This document shows, in pieces, positions 35,361 to 42,555 of a stretch of 64,000 bases of DNA; position 1 is the first letter of the stretch, and each line of letters begins with the position of its first letter. The stretch is from CAVXZE01 sp964615365 (GTDB lineage Bacteria; Myxococcota_A; UBA9160; UBA6930). The DNA lies in assembly GCA_964615365.1 (NCBI GenBank), contig CAZTOU010000004.1:107999-171998 (forward strand). The letters are read 5' to 3'. The translations under genes were made by a program, and so were the position numbers. The notes below the pieces were generated by a model that was given only the letters and a program-made list of their open reading frames with translations, did not search any database and was not told the DNA's origin.

Positions 35361-37490
35361 TCAGAAGCGCAGCTCGGCACCACCGTAGATCGTCCTCCCC
35401 GCCTTCGGGAGCGCGTAGTTCAGCGTCCACTCTCGGTCGAGGAGATTGTCCACGCCGGCATAGACGTTGAGCCGCCCCTCCAGGAGCGGATGGGTGAGCC
35501 TGAGGTCCACCAGCGTGTAGTTGCTGAGCCGCCTCTGGCGATAGGGCTCGTTGCGTGTGTACACGAAGGTGCCCGCCACGTAGCTGACGGCAGCCCGTGC
35601 CACCGTTCCCCATGGGAGGGTGTAGCGGACCTCGCCGTCGACCTTGTGCCGGGGCCGGCTCTGGAGCTCGTCGAAGGGCGAGTGGTCTCCGACGTCCCGG
35701 GCGTCGAGAAAGGTGTAGCCCAGGCGCATGAAGAGCGGCTCCCAGGGACGGCTGGACGCGGTCACCTCGACCCCGCGCATCCGCAGGCGGTCGTGATTCT
35801 CGAAGGGCTCGCCGCTCTCGCGGTCGATGAAGTCCCGCAGCTCGAGGTCGAAGACCGTGAGGGTGAGCTGCGCTTCTCCGGGAAGCTCCTGCTCCACGCC
35901 CACCTCGAAGCCGTAGGAGCGCTCCAGCCCCAGATCCGGGTTGCCCCCGTCGATGTCGTAGAGCTGGCGAATCGACGGGAATCGGATCCGGCGCGACACC
36001 GACCCGCGCAGGCGCGTCCCGCTGTCGAAGTCGAGGAAGCCCCCCGCGAGAAACATGCCACCGGTTTCGCTCTCGCCGTCCTCGCGGTCGAGCCAGCTTT
36101 GGGCGTAGCCGAACACCAGCCCCGATCGCTCGGTGGGCCAGAGCTCGGACTCGCACCCTGCGGAGTAGGCAGAGAGATGGTGGTCCTCGTCGATGGGTCG
36201 GAAGTCGTAGGAGTTGCTGGTGGTCGTCGTNNNNNNNNNNNNNNNNNNNNNNNNNNNNNNNNNNNNNNNNNNNNNNNNNNNNNNNNNNNNNNNNNNNNNN
36301 NNNNNNNNNNNNNNNNNNNNNNNNNNNNNNGTGGTCGTCGTGACGGTCTGGGTGACTTCGAGGTCGCGAATGCGGCCGCTGGCGTCGAAGCGCTCGAAGC
36401 GGCCGTTCATGGCGCAGCGGACCGCGCCGAAGCGACCCAGGTCGTAGCGCCCGTGCAGCGCGCCCCCTGCCACGAGGGCGGTCCCGTCTTGCTTGAAGCT
36501 GTTCCGCTCGAGCATCGAGTCGAGGGCCTCGTCGTCGTAGCGATGGCGCACCTCGCGCTGTCGATTCAGATAGGCCCACGAGCGCAGCTCCAGGGGATCC
36601 TCCGGCGCCCAGTGGTAGGAGAGCTGCGACGAGAAGCCCTCGAAGTGCTCGATGCGCTCGTAGCGCGGGCGACGCGAGAAGGGATCGGTCTGATCGAACA
36701 CGCTCCAGGGGACGCCGGACTCCCCGCGGCGGTAGTCCGTCTGCAAGGCCAGCTTCGAATGCTCGGTCGGCATCCAGCCGACCCGTGCGAAGGTGCTGCG
36801 CTGCTCCCGGTCGGAGTTGTCGCGCAGCGAGCCACCCTCCAGGGGCGTCGTCTCGAAGTCGTCCGGAAGTGTGAACCCGTGGCCGTCGAACACGCTCCCG
36901 GCGACGAAGACGTCGAGATCGCGAGTGGCGCCGGAGACCGTCGCCTGACCCAGAAACTGATCGCGCTGGCGCGCATCGGCGGTCAGGCTGCCGTGGATCC
37001 CCTCCTCGCCCCGGCGGGTGCGGATCTGGAGCACGCCCCCGATCGGCCCGTCGCCGTACAGCACCGAGCTGTTGCCGTAGGAGAGCTTGACGTCACCGAT
37101 CATCTCCGTAGGAATCAGTCTCGGGTCGAACTGCCCGTCCTCAGTGCCGTTCATGGGGATCCCGTCCACGAGCAGCAGCACGTGGCGGGTGCGAAGCCCC
37201 CGCATGTCGATCCGCGGCGTGCCGTCGGAGCCGGTGCGGATCACCACACCGGGCTGGTGCACCAGCGCCTCGTCCAGCGTTCGCGCGCTCTCCTGGCGAA
37301 TGTCCTCCTCGTCGATCCGCCGGGTCGTCGCGACGTCCTCCACCAGGTCGCGCGCCGAGGTGACGGTCTCCTCGTAGACGGGAGCGGGCGTCGCCGCGCT
37401 TCCGCTCCCCGTTCCCGATCCGGACGCGACCGCCCCGGACGCGACGGTCAGTACCAGCCCACACCCCAAGAGCGAGTGCCATCCTCGCAT
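35361..37490 (-). CDS. TonB-dependent outer-membrane receptor (interrupted by an assembly gap)
   Basis: About 709 residues. A signal peptide (MRGWHSLLGCGLVLTVASGA) is followed by a TonB-box-like EETVTSAR, the plug domain (about 50-160: TRRIDEEDIRQESARTLDE, LLLVDGIPMNG, YGNSSVLYGDGPIGGVLQI) and a beta barrel ending in YGGAELRF, with the terminal aromatic residue of outer-membrane barrels. I start at ATG 37490 because GGGAG is 7 nt upstream; the ATG at 37496 is too close. A 100-N gap falls in an extracellular loop rich in Thr, so the true length is unknown. A ModE-like box lies 32 bp upstream of the start region. The position in a ModE/tungstate-binding cluster suggests an oxyanion or metal-chelate substrate rather than vitamin B12. 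Confidence 0.85.
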   Translation of the reverse strand: MRGWHSLLGCGLVLTVASGAVASGSGTGSGSAATPAPVYEETVTSARDLVEDVATTRRIDEEDIRQESARTLDEALVHQPGVVIRTGSDGTPRIDMRGLRTRHVLLLVDGIPMNGTEDGQFDPRLIPTEMIGDVKLSYGNSSVLYGDGPIGGVLQIRTRRGEEGIHGSLTADARQRDQFLGQATVSGATRDLDVFVAGSVFDGHGFTLPDDFETTPLEGGSLRDNSDREQRSTFARVGWMPTEHSKLALQTDYRRGESGVPWSVFDQTDPFSRRPRYERIEHFEGFSSQLSYHWAPEDPLELRSWAYLNRQREVRHRYDDEALDSMLERNSFKQDGTALVAGGALHGRYDLGRFGAVRCAMNGRFERFDASGRIRDLEVTQTVTTTXXXXXXXXXXXXXXXXXXXXXXXXXXXXXXXXXXTTTTSNSYDFRPIDEDHHLSAYSAGCESELWPTERSGLVFGYAQSWLDREDGESETGGMFLAGGFLDFDSGTRLRGSVSRRIRFPSIRQLYDIDGGNPDLGLERSYGFEVGVEQELPGEAQLTLTVFDLELRDFIDRESGEPFENHDRLRMRGVEVTASSRPWEPLFMRLGYTFLDARDVGDHSPFDELQSRPRHKVDGEVRYTLPWGTVARAAVSYVAGTFVYTRNEPYRQRRLSNYTLVDLRLTHPLLEGRLNVYAGVDNLLDREWTLNYALPKAGRTIYGGAELRF
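36231..36330. other. Assembly gap of 100 N in a Thr-codon repeat
   Basis: Exactly 100 N fill this stretch, which is a conventional placeholder length. GTGGTCGTCGT occurs on both sides (36220-36230 and 36331-36341). On the minus strand it codes for Thr, so the gap lies within a Thr-coding repeat of unknown copy number. Confidence 0.95.
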
Positions 37491-37527
37491 CACCATTCTC
37501 CCACTCCGCGAGCCCCTGCTCAGAATG

Positions 37528-37551
37528 CGCTATTCCCTGCTGACTATAGCC
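37528..37551 (-). promoter_or_regulatory. ModE-box-like operator of the TonB-dependent receptor
   Basis: CGCTAT-N12-ATAGCC. GCTAT and ATAGC are perfect inverted half sites. The 6-12-6 layout equals the CGTTAT-N12-ATAACG core of the E. coli modA operator as I recall it. It shares 17 of 24 positions with the second site at 38717 and sits 32-38 bp upstream of the receptor start. Confidence 0.6.
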
Positions 37552-37616
37552 AAAGCCCTTGGGGGCGCATCAGGAGCCGGACCGCGTCCCGAGGGCGCTG
37601 CCGGCCGCGCCGGTCC

Positions 37617-37894
37617 TCACTCCTCGACGCGGAAGTGCAGCCTCACGGTGACCCAGGACGAGACGGGCTTGCCGCGGCGGACGGCCGGGTGGAAGCGCGC
37701 CTCTCGGAGTGCCTCGCGCACCGCAGCCGCGAAGTCGGCGTGGGTGCTCTCCACCAGCCGGCCGCCGGCCACCGACCCGTTCGAGAGAACGATCACGCGC
37801 GCCTCGACATCCCCTGGCAGCCGCCCAGGACCATGAGCGCCACCACCAGAATCGACCCGGGGATGAGATTCAGTTGTCTTGTCCTGCTGGCCAC
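37617..37894 (-). pseudogene. Short TonB C-terminal-domain lipoprotein, frame broken in a G run
   Basis: Two frames together make one sensible protein. From GTG 37894 the first frame gives MASRTRQLNLIPGSILVVAL followed by MVLGGCQG, a signal peptide with lipobox, and stops shortly after. The second frame, to 37617, gives EARVIVLSNGSVAGGRLVES and ARFHPAVRRGKPVSSWVTV, a complete TonB C-terminal domain. One extra G in the G4 run at 37811-37814 would join them into 92 residues without a Pro-rich spacer. The gene overlaps the end of the upstream binding-protein gene by 25 bp. It may be a real pseudogene, a sequencing error, or a case of programmed -1 frameshifting. Confidence 0.65.
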
Positions 37895-38682
37895 CACAGC
37901 TGCTCGTCACTCGATGCCGAGCGAAACGCCGCAATCCTCGCCTGGGTCTTCGGGGAGAGGAGGTAATCGCGCAGGGCGGTCGCACCCTCGACGTTCACAC
38001 CTTCGACCTTCCCCGGGCTGACGATCATCGCCGCCATGCGGCGCTGGAGGATCGGGTCGGCGGAGACCAGGATCTCCAGCTCGGAATCGCGCTGGCTGGC
38101 GAAGCGCAGGAAGGGATGGGCGCCCCATAGGAAGTAGCCGTGCTTCTCCTCGGCGAGCACAGCCGACGCGATGTTCACCCCGCCCGAATCGACGAACCAG
38201 TCACCCTTTGCGGGTCGTCCCGCGGACTCCCACAGAGTGCGGGTCAGATAGGCCACTCGTGGGCTGTTGTTGGCGATGAAGGGGGCCTTGGCCCCCGCGA
38301 TCCTTCGGAAAGCCTCCGAGGCACTGGTAAGCCCTCGAACCTTGGCCGGGTCACTCCGGTGTCCGATCAGAGCAGCCTGGTTGGCGAAGACGATCTTGGG
38401 CCACGAACCGTACCCTTCCCGGACGAAGCCCTCGACCTCCTTGCGGCCATAGTGCGAGATGACGAGATCCGCCCTTCCGTCTCGCGCTCGCTCGAAGACG
38501 TCGTTGCCGCTGTAGACCTCGACGGTCAATCCGGTCTCGCGTTCGAATTCGGGGAGCAGAAAATCCAGCAGGCCGCTGTACTGCGGGGTATTCACGACCG
38601 CCAGCCGGACCACCGGGGCGGGCTCCGCATGGGCCGTGGTCACGACGATTGCAGTCAGCAGGGCCAGCCAACGCAGAATCAC
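37870..38682 (-). CDS. Periplasmic tungstate/molybdate-type binding protein (TupA-like)
   Basis: 270 residues from GTG 38682, with AGGAGAGA directly upstream. The signal peptide ends TTAHAEP. VRLAVVNTPQYSGLLDFLLP opens the fold; then YSGNDVFERARDGRADLVISH and YGRKEVEGFVREGYG follow. This is the TupA/anion-binding arrangement (early S/T, then DLVxSH) seen in tungstate-binding proteins rather than ModA. No permease or ATPase gene is adjacent, so the ABC partners must lie elsewhere or the protein works in another way. It lies between the ModE-like gene and the TonB-like lipoprotein, all on one strand, with a ModE-like box 35 bp upstream. Confidence 0.75.
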   Translation of the reverse strand: MILRWLALLTAIVVTTAHAEPAPVVRLAVVNTPQYSGLLDFLLPEFERETGLTVEVYSGNDVFERARDGRADLVISHYGRKEVEGFVREGYGSWPKIVFANQAALIGHRSDPAKVRGLTSASEAFRRIAGAKAPFIANNSPRVAYLTRTLWESAGRPAKGDWFVDSGGVNIASAVLAEEKHGYFLWGAHPFLRFASQRDSELEILVSADPILQRRMAAMIVSPGKVEGVNVEGATALRDYLLSPKTQARIAAFRSASSDEQLWWPAGQDN

Positions 38683-38716
38683 TCTCTCCTAGCCTGCTGG
38701 GCACGACCCAGGGAGC

Positions 38717-38740
38717 CGTTATTCCTGGGTGAATATAGTG
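38717..38740 (-). promoter_or_regulatory. ModE-box-like operator of the binding-protein gene
   Basis: CGTTAT-N12-ATAGTG, with the same 6-12-6 geometry as the site at 37528 and a shared core (TTCC near the left half, TGA before the right half). It begins 35 bp upstream of the GTG start at 38682, nearly the same distance as in the receptor gene. Confidence 0.6.
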
Positions 38741-38788
38741 AACCCCGCATTCCCTGCACCGGAGCTGGCGGCGGAGACCCCAGGGGCG

Positions 38789-39181
38789 CTAGCGGTCCTT
38801 GCCGGCGCGGTGGGGCCTGACTCTCGATGCGACCTTGGCATCGAGAGCCGCGAGCTCGCGGCCAATCGCCTTGTGCGTCGCCTTCTCCATGGCGTGGAAG
38901 CGCCGGATCAGCTCTTCGCCGAGCTCGGTGATCTCCGCCCCGCCCCCCGCCCGCCCCCCGGTGGAGGCCGAGACCACCGGGCTTCGAAAGCAGCGGTTCA
39001 GGTCGTCGACGAGCTCCCAGGCGTGCCGGTAGGCCATGCGCATGGACCGGGCCGCCGCCGAGATGGACCCGAGCTCTCGGATCGCCTCGAGGAGCTGGAC
39101 CTTTCCGGGACCGAGCTTGTGCTCCTCCTCGCCGAGGTAGATCCGCAATCGGACGCGAGTCACCGACGACCTCCCGGGCAT
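38789..39181 (-). CDS. ModE-like regulator, DNA-binding domain only
   Basis: 130 residues. RIYLGEEEHKLGPGKVQLLE, AIRELGSISAAARSMRM and AYRHAWELVDDLNRCF form the LysR-type winged helix found at the N-terminus of ModE, followed by the usual GG-AGGGAEITELGEELIRRF wing and helix. E. coli ModE is about twice as long and has C-terminal molbindin domains; they are absent here. Such short forms bind DNA but must sense molybdate or tungstate some other way or rely on a partner. It likely controls the two 6-12-6 sites downstream. Confidence 0.85.
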   Translation of the reverse strand: MPGRSSVTRVRLRIYLGEEEHKLGPGKVQLLEAIRELGSISAAARSMRMAYRHAWELVDDLNRCFRSPVVSASTGGRAGGGAEITELGEELIRRFHAMEKATHKAIGRELAALDAKVASRVRPHRAGKDR

Positions 39182-39385
39182 CTTCGGCCCGGCGAGAGAC
39201 TAGCGCGCGCCTGGCGCACCGCGGCCGAATCCCGAACGGGTGCCGTCGCGACGGGATCGGTTGTAGACCCGAGGGAGAAAGCCTGAGCGGGAGCATCCCG
39301 CCCCGCCTTGTGTGTCTAAATCCCCTCAATCTTTCAGTCTGACGGGTCGATAGAGTCCCCTAGAGAGCGGTAAGGAGACGACTGG

Positions 39386-39649
39386 ATGATCGAAGGGATC
39401 GGAGTTCCCAATCCCGGGCAGCTGGCGCAATTCCGCGAATCTTCCGGAGCGGACGTCGAAGAGGCGGCGGCACGTAGCGCGAAGGCCGAGAAGAGCGAGA
39501 CCACTGTTGCGGTGAAGGCACCGGATTCCAGCGAATCGCATCGAGAAGAAGACAGCGCGATCGAGCGAGAGACAGAGCATCAGGCGCCCTCGGGTTTGGC
39601 CAAGACCCGCGACGAGTCCGTGGGAAGGAACGTGGACCTACGGGCCTGA
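39386..39649 (+). CDS. Small hydrophilic protein of unknown function
   Basis: 87 residues, strongly charged (many Glu, Ser and Ala; e.g. GADVEEAAARSAKAEKSE), with no membrane segment and probably disordered apart from one helix. AAGGAGA lies 9 nt before the ATG, a good ribosome-binding site, which is the main reason to believe in it. I do not recognise the family. Size and composition would be compatible with a FlgM-like anti-sigma factor, but I see no clear FlgM motif. Confidence 0.5.
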   Translation: MIEGIGVPNPGQLAQFRESSGADVEEAAARSAKAEKSETTVAVKAPDSSESHREEDSAIERETEHQAPSGLAKTRDESVGRNVDLRA

Positions 39650-39675
39650 TCGGCATCCGACCCGGACTTTCCCGT

Positions 39676-39742
39676 CCAGCCGAAGGCTGGGCGCCGGAGC
39701 CGAGAGACAGCGGCTCGGTCGGAACGGGGAACGACCCGTTCC
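39676..39742 (+). other. Three consecutive perfect hairpins in a leader region
   Basis: Stem 1 is CCAGCC/GGCTGG (39676-39690, loop GAA). Stem 2 is GAGCCG/CGGCTC (39697-39716, 8-nt loop). Stem 3 is GGAACGGG/CCCGTTCC (39721-39742, 6-nt loop). No T tract follows, so a simple terminator is unlikely. It may be the end of the 39386 transcript or a structured leader of the gene at 39841. Confidence 0.5.
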
Positions 39743-39840
39743 ATTCCGCCTCGACTAACACTTGAACATGTAGTGCAGAAGCCTGACCGGCGCCAAGCAA
39801 GCGCTCCAGCTTCGGCAATGGTCGGCCGAATACTGCGGAA

Positions 39841-40188
39841 ATGTTCGGCAAGCACTTGATCGACCGCGGCCTGCTCGGAGAAGACGACCTGCTTCGCGCA
39901 CTCGAGCAGCAGGCCTCGCAGAAGATGTCCATCGGTCGGCTCGCCTTCGAGTTGGGCATGCTCGACCTCGATCAGGTGGTCGAGATCCTCGAGGCTCTGA
40001 AAGAGAGCCCGTTGCGCTTCTGCTCCCTGGCCGTCGAGCTCGGCCACCTGACACCCGAGCAGCGCGATCAGCTTCTGACGGCCCAGGAAGAGACCAGGAC
40101 CCCCCTCGGCCAGATCCTGGTCGAGATGGGTCTGCTCTCGCCCGACGTTGCGATCCAGGAGCTCGAAGCCTACGAAGCGCAGTCCTGA
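39841..40188 (+). CDS. T2SSE_N/MshEN-like domain protein
   Basis: 115 residues. FGKHLIDRGLLGEDDLLRAL, IGRLAFELGMLDLDQVVEIL and LGQILVEMGLLSPDVAIQEL are repeats of the helical motif (G-x-x-L-x-x-x-G-x-L) found at the N-terminus of GspE/PilB ATPases, a domain class that in some cases binds cyclic di-GMP. No ATPase follows, so this is a stand-alone version. Only a poor ribosome-binding site precedes the ATG. A role as adaptor or c-di-GMP sensor is an inference. Confidence 0.6.
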   Translation: MFGKHLIDRGLLGEDDLLRALEQQASQKMSIGRLAFELGMLDLDQVVEILEALKESPLRFCSLAVELGHLTPEQRDQLLTAQEETRTPLGQILVEMGLLSPDVAIQELEAYEAQS

Positions 40189-40207
40189 GGTGGCCGGCTT
40201 CGGGTCG

Positions 40208-41011
40208 TCACCAGCGTTGATCGACCGCGTATCCGAGCTCGATCAACAGGTCGCCGGCAATTGACTTGACCGTATCCTTGTCTTCTCCCTTCAGGTCTCT
40301 GGTCCAACGCCCGGCTGAGTAGGAGTAGAGCTCCTGCGACACCTGCTGTGCACTCGATTCCGCTCGCAGGTCTCGCCTGGTAAGATGGAAGTCGAGCACG
40401 GCAGGATCCCAGGGCTCTTCCAGAAAATCGAACAGTTCCTTGAGAGTGGCTTCGGGTTCATTGACGACGTCTTCGTATCTGATTTCGTGATATCGATTCT
40501 TGACGGAGCTGTTCCGGGCTGAAGCGCGACCCGCGGCGACGGAGCGCACCCAATAGTGGGCGGCGTTTTCAGCGTTCTCCACATAGGGCAGCTTCTTGCC
40601 GGTTTCGGGATTGATCCAGTTCATGGTCAGGAGTGAGCAGACCACATCGCGCCCATCCCGGATGCAATGGATCAAGGGGCTTTGGGGAAACATCTGGTGA
40701 AGGTGGTAAAAGAAGAAGACGTTGTTGGGTGTCTTCTCGGCCACCCGCTGCTTGCCGCTCTTGTCCAGAAAGGGCTGCAATAGATGCCGGATGAAGCTCT
40801 GATAGGAGCGGTTCAGTTCTGCGGGGGTCAGTTGGTAGCTCTTCAGTATTTCCTGGAAGTGCTTGGCGGTGTTCTCCCAGTGGGCGGCGATGGAGGGAAT
40901 CAGCTTGAGTTCCGGTCCACAGGCAATGTGGGGATGGGTATCGAGCACCACTCGCAACAGAGTGGTGCCTGATCTGCCAGCGCCGCCGACGAATATGGGA
41001 GCTGTATTCAT
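40208..41011 (-). CDS. PAPS-dependent sulfotransferase
   Basis: 267 residues. FVGGAGRSGTTLLRVVLDTH is the 5'-phosphosulfate loop with Arg-Ser-Gly-Thr-Thr, and IHCIRDGRDVVCSLL is the 3'-phosphate site. VAEKTPNN and NRYHEIRYEDVVNEPEATLK are also typical. It is a cytosolic enzyme that moves sulfate from PAPS to an acceptor, perhaps a glycan or metabolite. It starts 11 bp after the HDOD gene. Base composition is clearly less GC-rich than in its neighbours, which suggests that it was acquired. Confidence 0.85.
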   Translation of the reverse strand: MNTAPIFVGGAGRSGTTLLRVVLDTHPHIACGPELKLIPSIAAHWENTAKHFQEILKSYQLTPAELNRSYQSFIRHLLQPFLDKSGKQRVAEKTPNNVFFFYHLHQMFPQSPLIHCIRDGRDVVCSLLTMNWINPETGKKLPYVENAENAAHYWVRSVAAGRASARNSSVKNRYHEIRYEDVVNEPEATLKELFDFLEEPWDPAVLDFHLTRRDLRAESSAQQVSQELYSYSAGRWTRDLKGEDKDTVKSIAGDLLIELGYAVDQRW

Positions 41012-41022
41012 GACCGAGGCCG

Positions 41023-42027
41023 CTATGACTCGGGAGCCAGGAACTTCGCCACGAGCTCCTGCCCCTCGCTCTCGATGAGCTGCATGGTGTGATCGTTCAA
41101 CTGGAGGGCCTCGTGGGCTCGCTGCAGGGCGACGTCGGAGCTGCGGTCGCTCCGATCGTAGATCTCCAGTTCGGCGAGATCAGCGGGCTTCTCCGCCTCC
41201 CCCTCTTCCGATCTCCGGGGAACCAGCCCCAGTCCGAGGTCGTCGGCCAGCCGCTCGGCGAGACAGACCGTGGCGGCCATCGGGTGGGGATAGCCCTCGA
41301 TGTGCACGCTGTGATGGGCGCCGACCACCAGCGGGATCTCGGGAGGCAGGCACCAGAGCTTGGTCATCAACGCGGCGGCCTCCTCGTGGACGGCGTCGAT
41401 GGCCGGCCACAGCACCGCGAGGTCGGGGGGCTGCTTCCCGCGCGGAACGTCGCCGAGCGCGATCAGGATGCCGGCGGTGCCGACGTCGTGGAGCAGCCCG
41501 CAGAGGAAGGCGTACTCCCCCTCCATCGGCGTGTAGCGGGAGACCAGGCGCGAGAGGTGTGCCGTCGCATTGCTGTGTCGACGAATCCGCTCCATGGGGC
41601 CCGCGTAGGCGGGCGCGCGGAAGACCCGGAGGTTCGTCGCCACCTCAAACACCAGGTCGCGTAGCGTCGTAAGGCCCAGGCGGACGAGGGCGTCGCGCAG
41701 GCACTGCACCTGGGCCGCTCCGGCGTAAACCGGCGACTGGGCGATGCGCAGCACGCGGCCCGCAAGCATCGAATCCCCCTCCAGCAGCGACACCACGTCG
41801 TCGAAAGCCACCTCGCTGTTCGACGACAGGCTCACCAGCTCGAGGGCGGTCGAGGGGAGGGTCGGCGGCCGATAATCCGGCGAGTTGAAGGCGGCGAGGA
41901 TCCGCTCCTTGATCGCCGCCTCGTCGATCAGGACGTCATCGTCGAGGTCGATGCTGTGCTCGCCCCGGCCGTAGCCCTCCTCCGTCTTCTTCTTTCCGAG
42001 GCTCTTCCGAACCGGCCTTCGCTGCAT
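41023..42027 (-). CDS. HDOD-domain signalling protein
   Basis: 334 residues from ATG 42027, preceded by GGGAGGAGCC. The HDOD domain spans about 45-240: YRPPTLPSTALELVSL, FDDVVSLLEGDSMLAGRVLR and IAQSPVY at the start, FLCGLLHDVGTAGILIALG with an intact His-Asp pair, and VVGAHHSVHIEGYPHP. HDOD proteins act in signalling and regulation rather than as proven hydrolases. It lies downstream of a pseudo-receiver gene and a sigma-54 activator on the same strand, and upstream of the sulfotransferase. Confidence 0.8.
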   Translation of the reverse strand: MQRRPVRKSLGKKKTEEGYGRGEHSIDLDDDVLIDEAAIKERILAAFNSPDYRPPTLPSTALELVSLSSNSEVAFDDVVSLLEGDSMLAGRVLRIAQSPVYAGAAQVQCLRDALVRLGLTTLRDLVFEVATNLRVFRAPAYAGPMERIRRHSNATAHLSRLVSRYTPMEGEYAFLCGLLHDVGTAGILIALGDVPRGKQPPDLAVLWPAIDAVHEEAAALMTKLWCLPPEIPLVVGAHHSVHIEGYPHPMAATVCLAERLADDLGLGLVPRRSEEGEAEKPADLAELEIYDRSDRSSDVALQRAHEALQLNDHTMQLIESEGQELVAKFLAPES

Positions 42028-42184
42028 GGCTCCTCCCGCGCGCCGCCCTCGCATCCCTGATCGGTCAAAGCGCACCTGCCGTAAAGCCCCGCGACACGGA
42101 CTACGCATCTGGCGCGCGCTTCTCGATCGGAGCGTCCAGGCCCGACTCGGGGAAACGCCCGAAGCTCTTCGCAGAGCGGAAGCT

Positions 42185-42550
42185 TCAAGGCGCTTTCGAG
42201 ATCGAACCCTCGCAGGCGCGCTCCACGGCCTCGCGGAGGTCGGAGGGTTGAAAGGGCCGCGAGAGAAGGACCCGCGGACAGGGGTGCGGCGGATCCAGCC
42301 AGCGTTCGAGCTCCCCGAACATCGCCCGGCCGTGGAGGAGCACCAGGGGCGCCCGGGGTAGATCCGAGAGGCGCCACGCCGGTGAGACGGGAAGACAGAG
42401 CACCACCGCATCGATCCGGCCGAGCGACTCTGCCCCCGAGACCGCGTCCCCGTGCGCCACCTGGTAGCCAGCACGCTCCAGCATCGACGTCGATCGCTTG
42501 TGAAGATCGGGGTCCGACTCGATCAGCAACAGCCGCCTCGGCTCCTCCAC
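42185..42550 (-). CDS. Pseudo-receiver domain protein
   Basis: 121 residues from GTG 42550, which starts 5 bp after the stop of the sigma-54 activator. RRLLLIESDPDLHKRSTSML is a receiver-type N-terminus with the acidic pocket reduced to E-S-D. The phosphorylated Asp is missing: the strand reads IDAVVLCLPVSP. The end, VLLSRPFQPSDLREAVERA, is the canonical receiver tail with K-P-F changed to R-P-F. It is therefore a stand-alone receiver fold that should not be phosphorylated in the normal way. Confidence 0.7.
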   Translation of the reverse strand: MEEPRRLLLIESDPDLHKRSTSMLERAGYQVAHGDAVSGAESLGRIDAVVLCLPVSPAWRLSDLPRAPLVLLHGRAMFGELERWLDPPHPCPRVLLSRPFQPSDLREAVERACEGSISKAP

Positions 42551-42555
42551 CAGCC

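Noticed and set aside
35328..38021. Long plus-strand frame across the N gap and the receptor gene
   Set aside because: It reads through unknown bases and lies opposite a clear TonB-dependent receptor; no domain is visible.
39315..39355. FliA (sigma-28)-like promoter before the small gene at 39386
   Set aside because: CAATCTTT-N11-GTCGATAG matches the consensus only partly, and no flagellar gene is near. Too weak to list.
39760..39840. Possible cyclic di-GMP riboswitch before the T2SSE_N-like gene
   Set aside because: The GEMM core (AAACC and GGGACGCAAAG-like segments) is not present.
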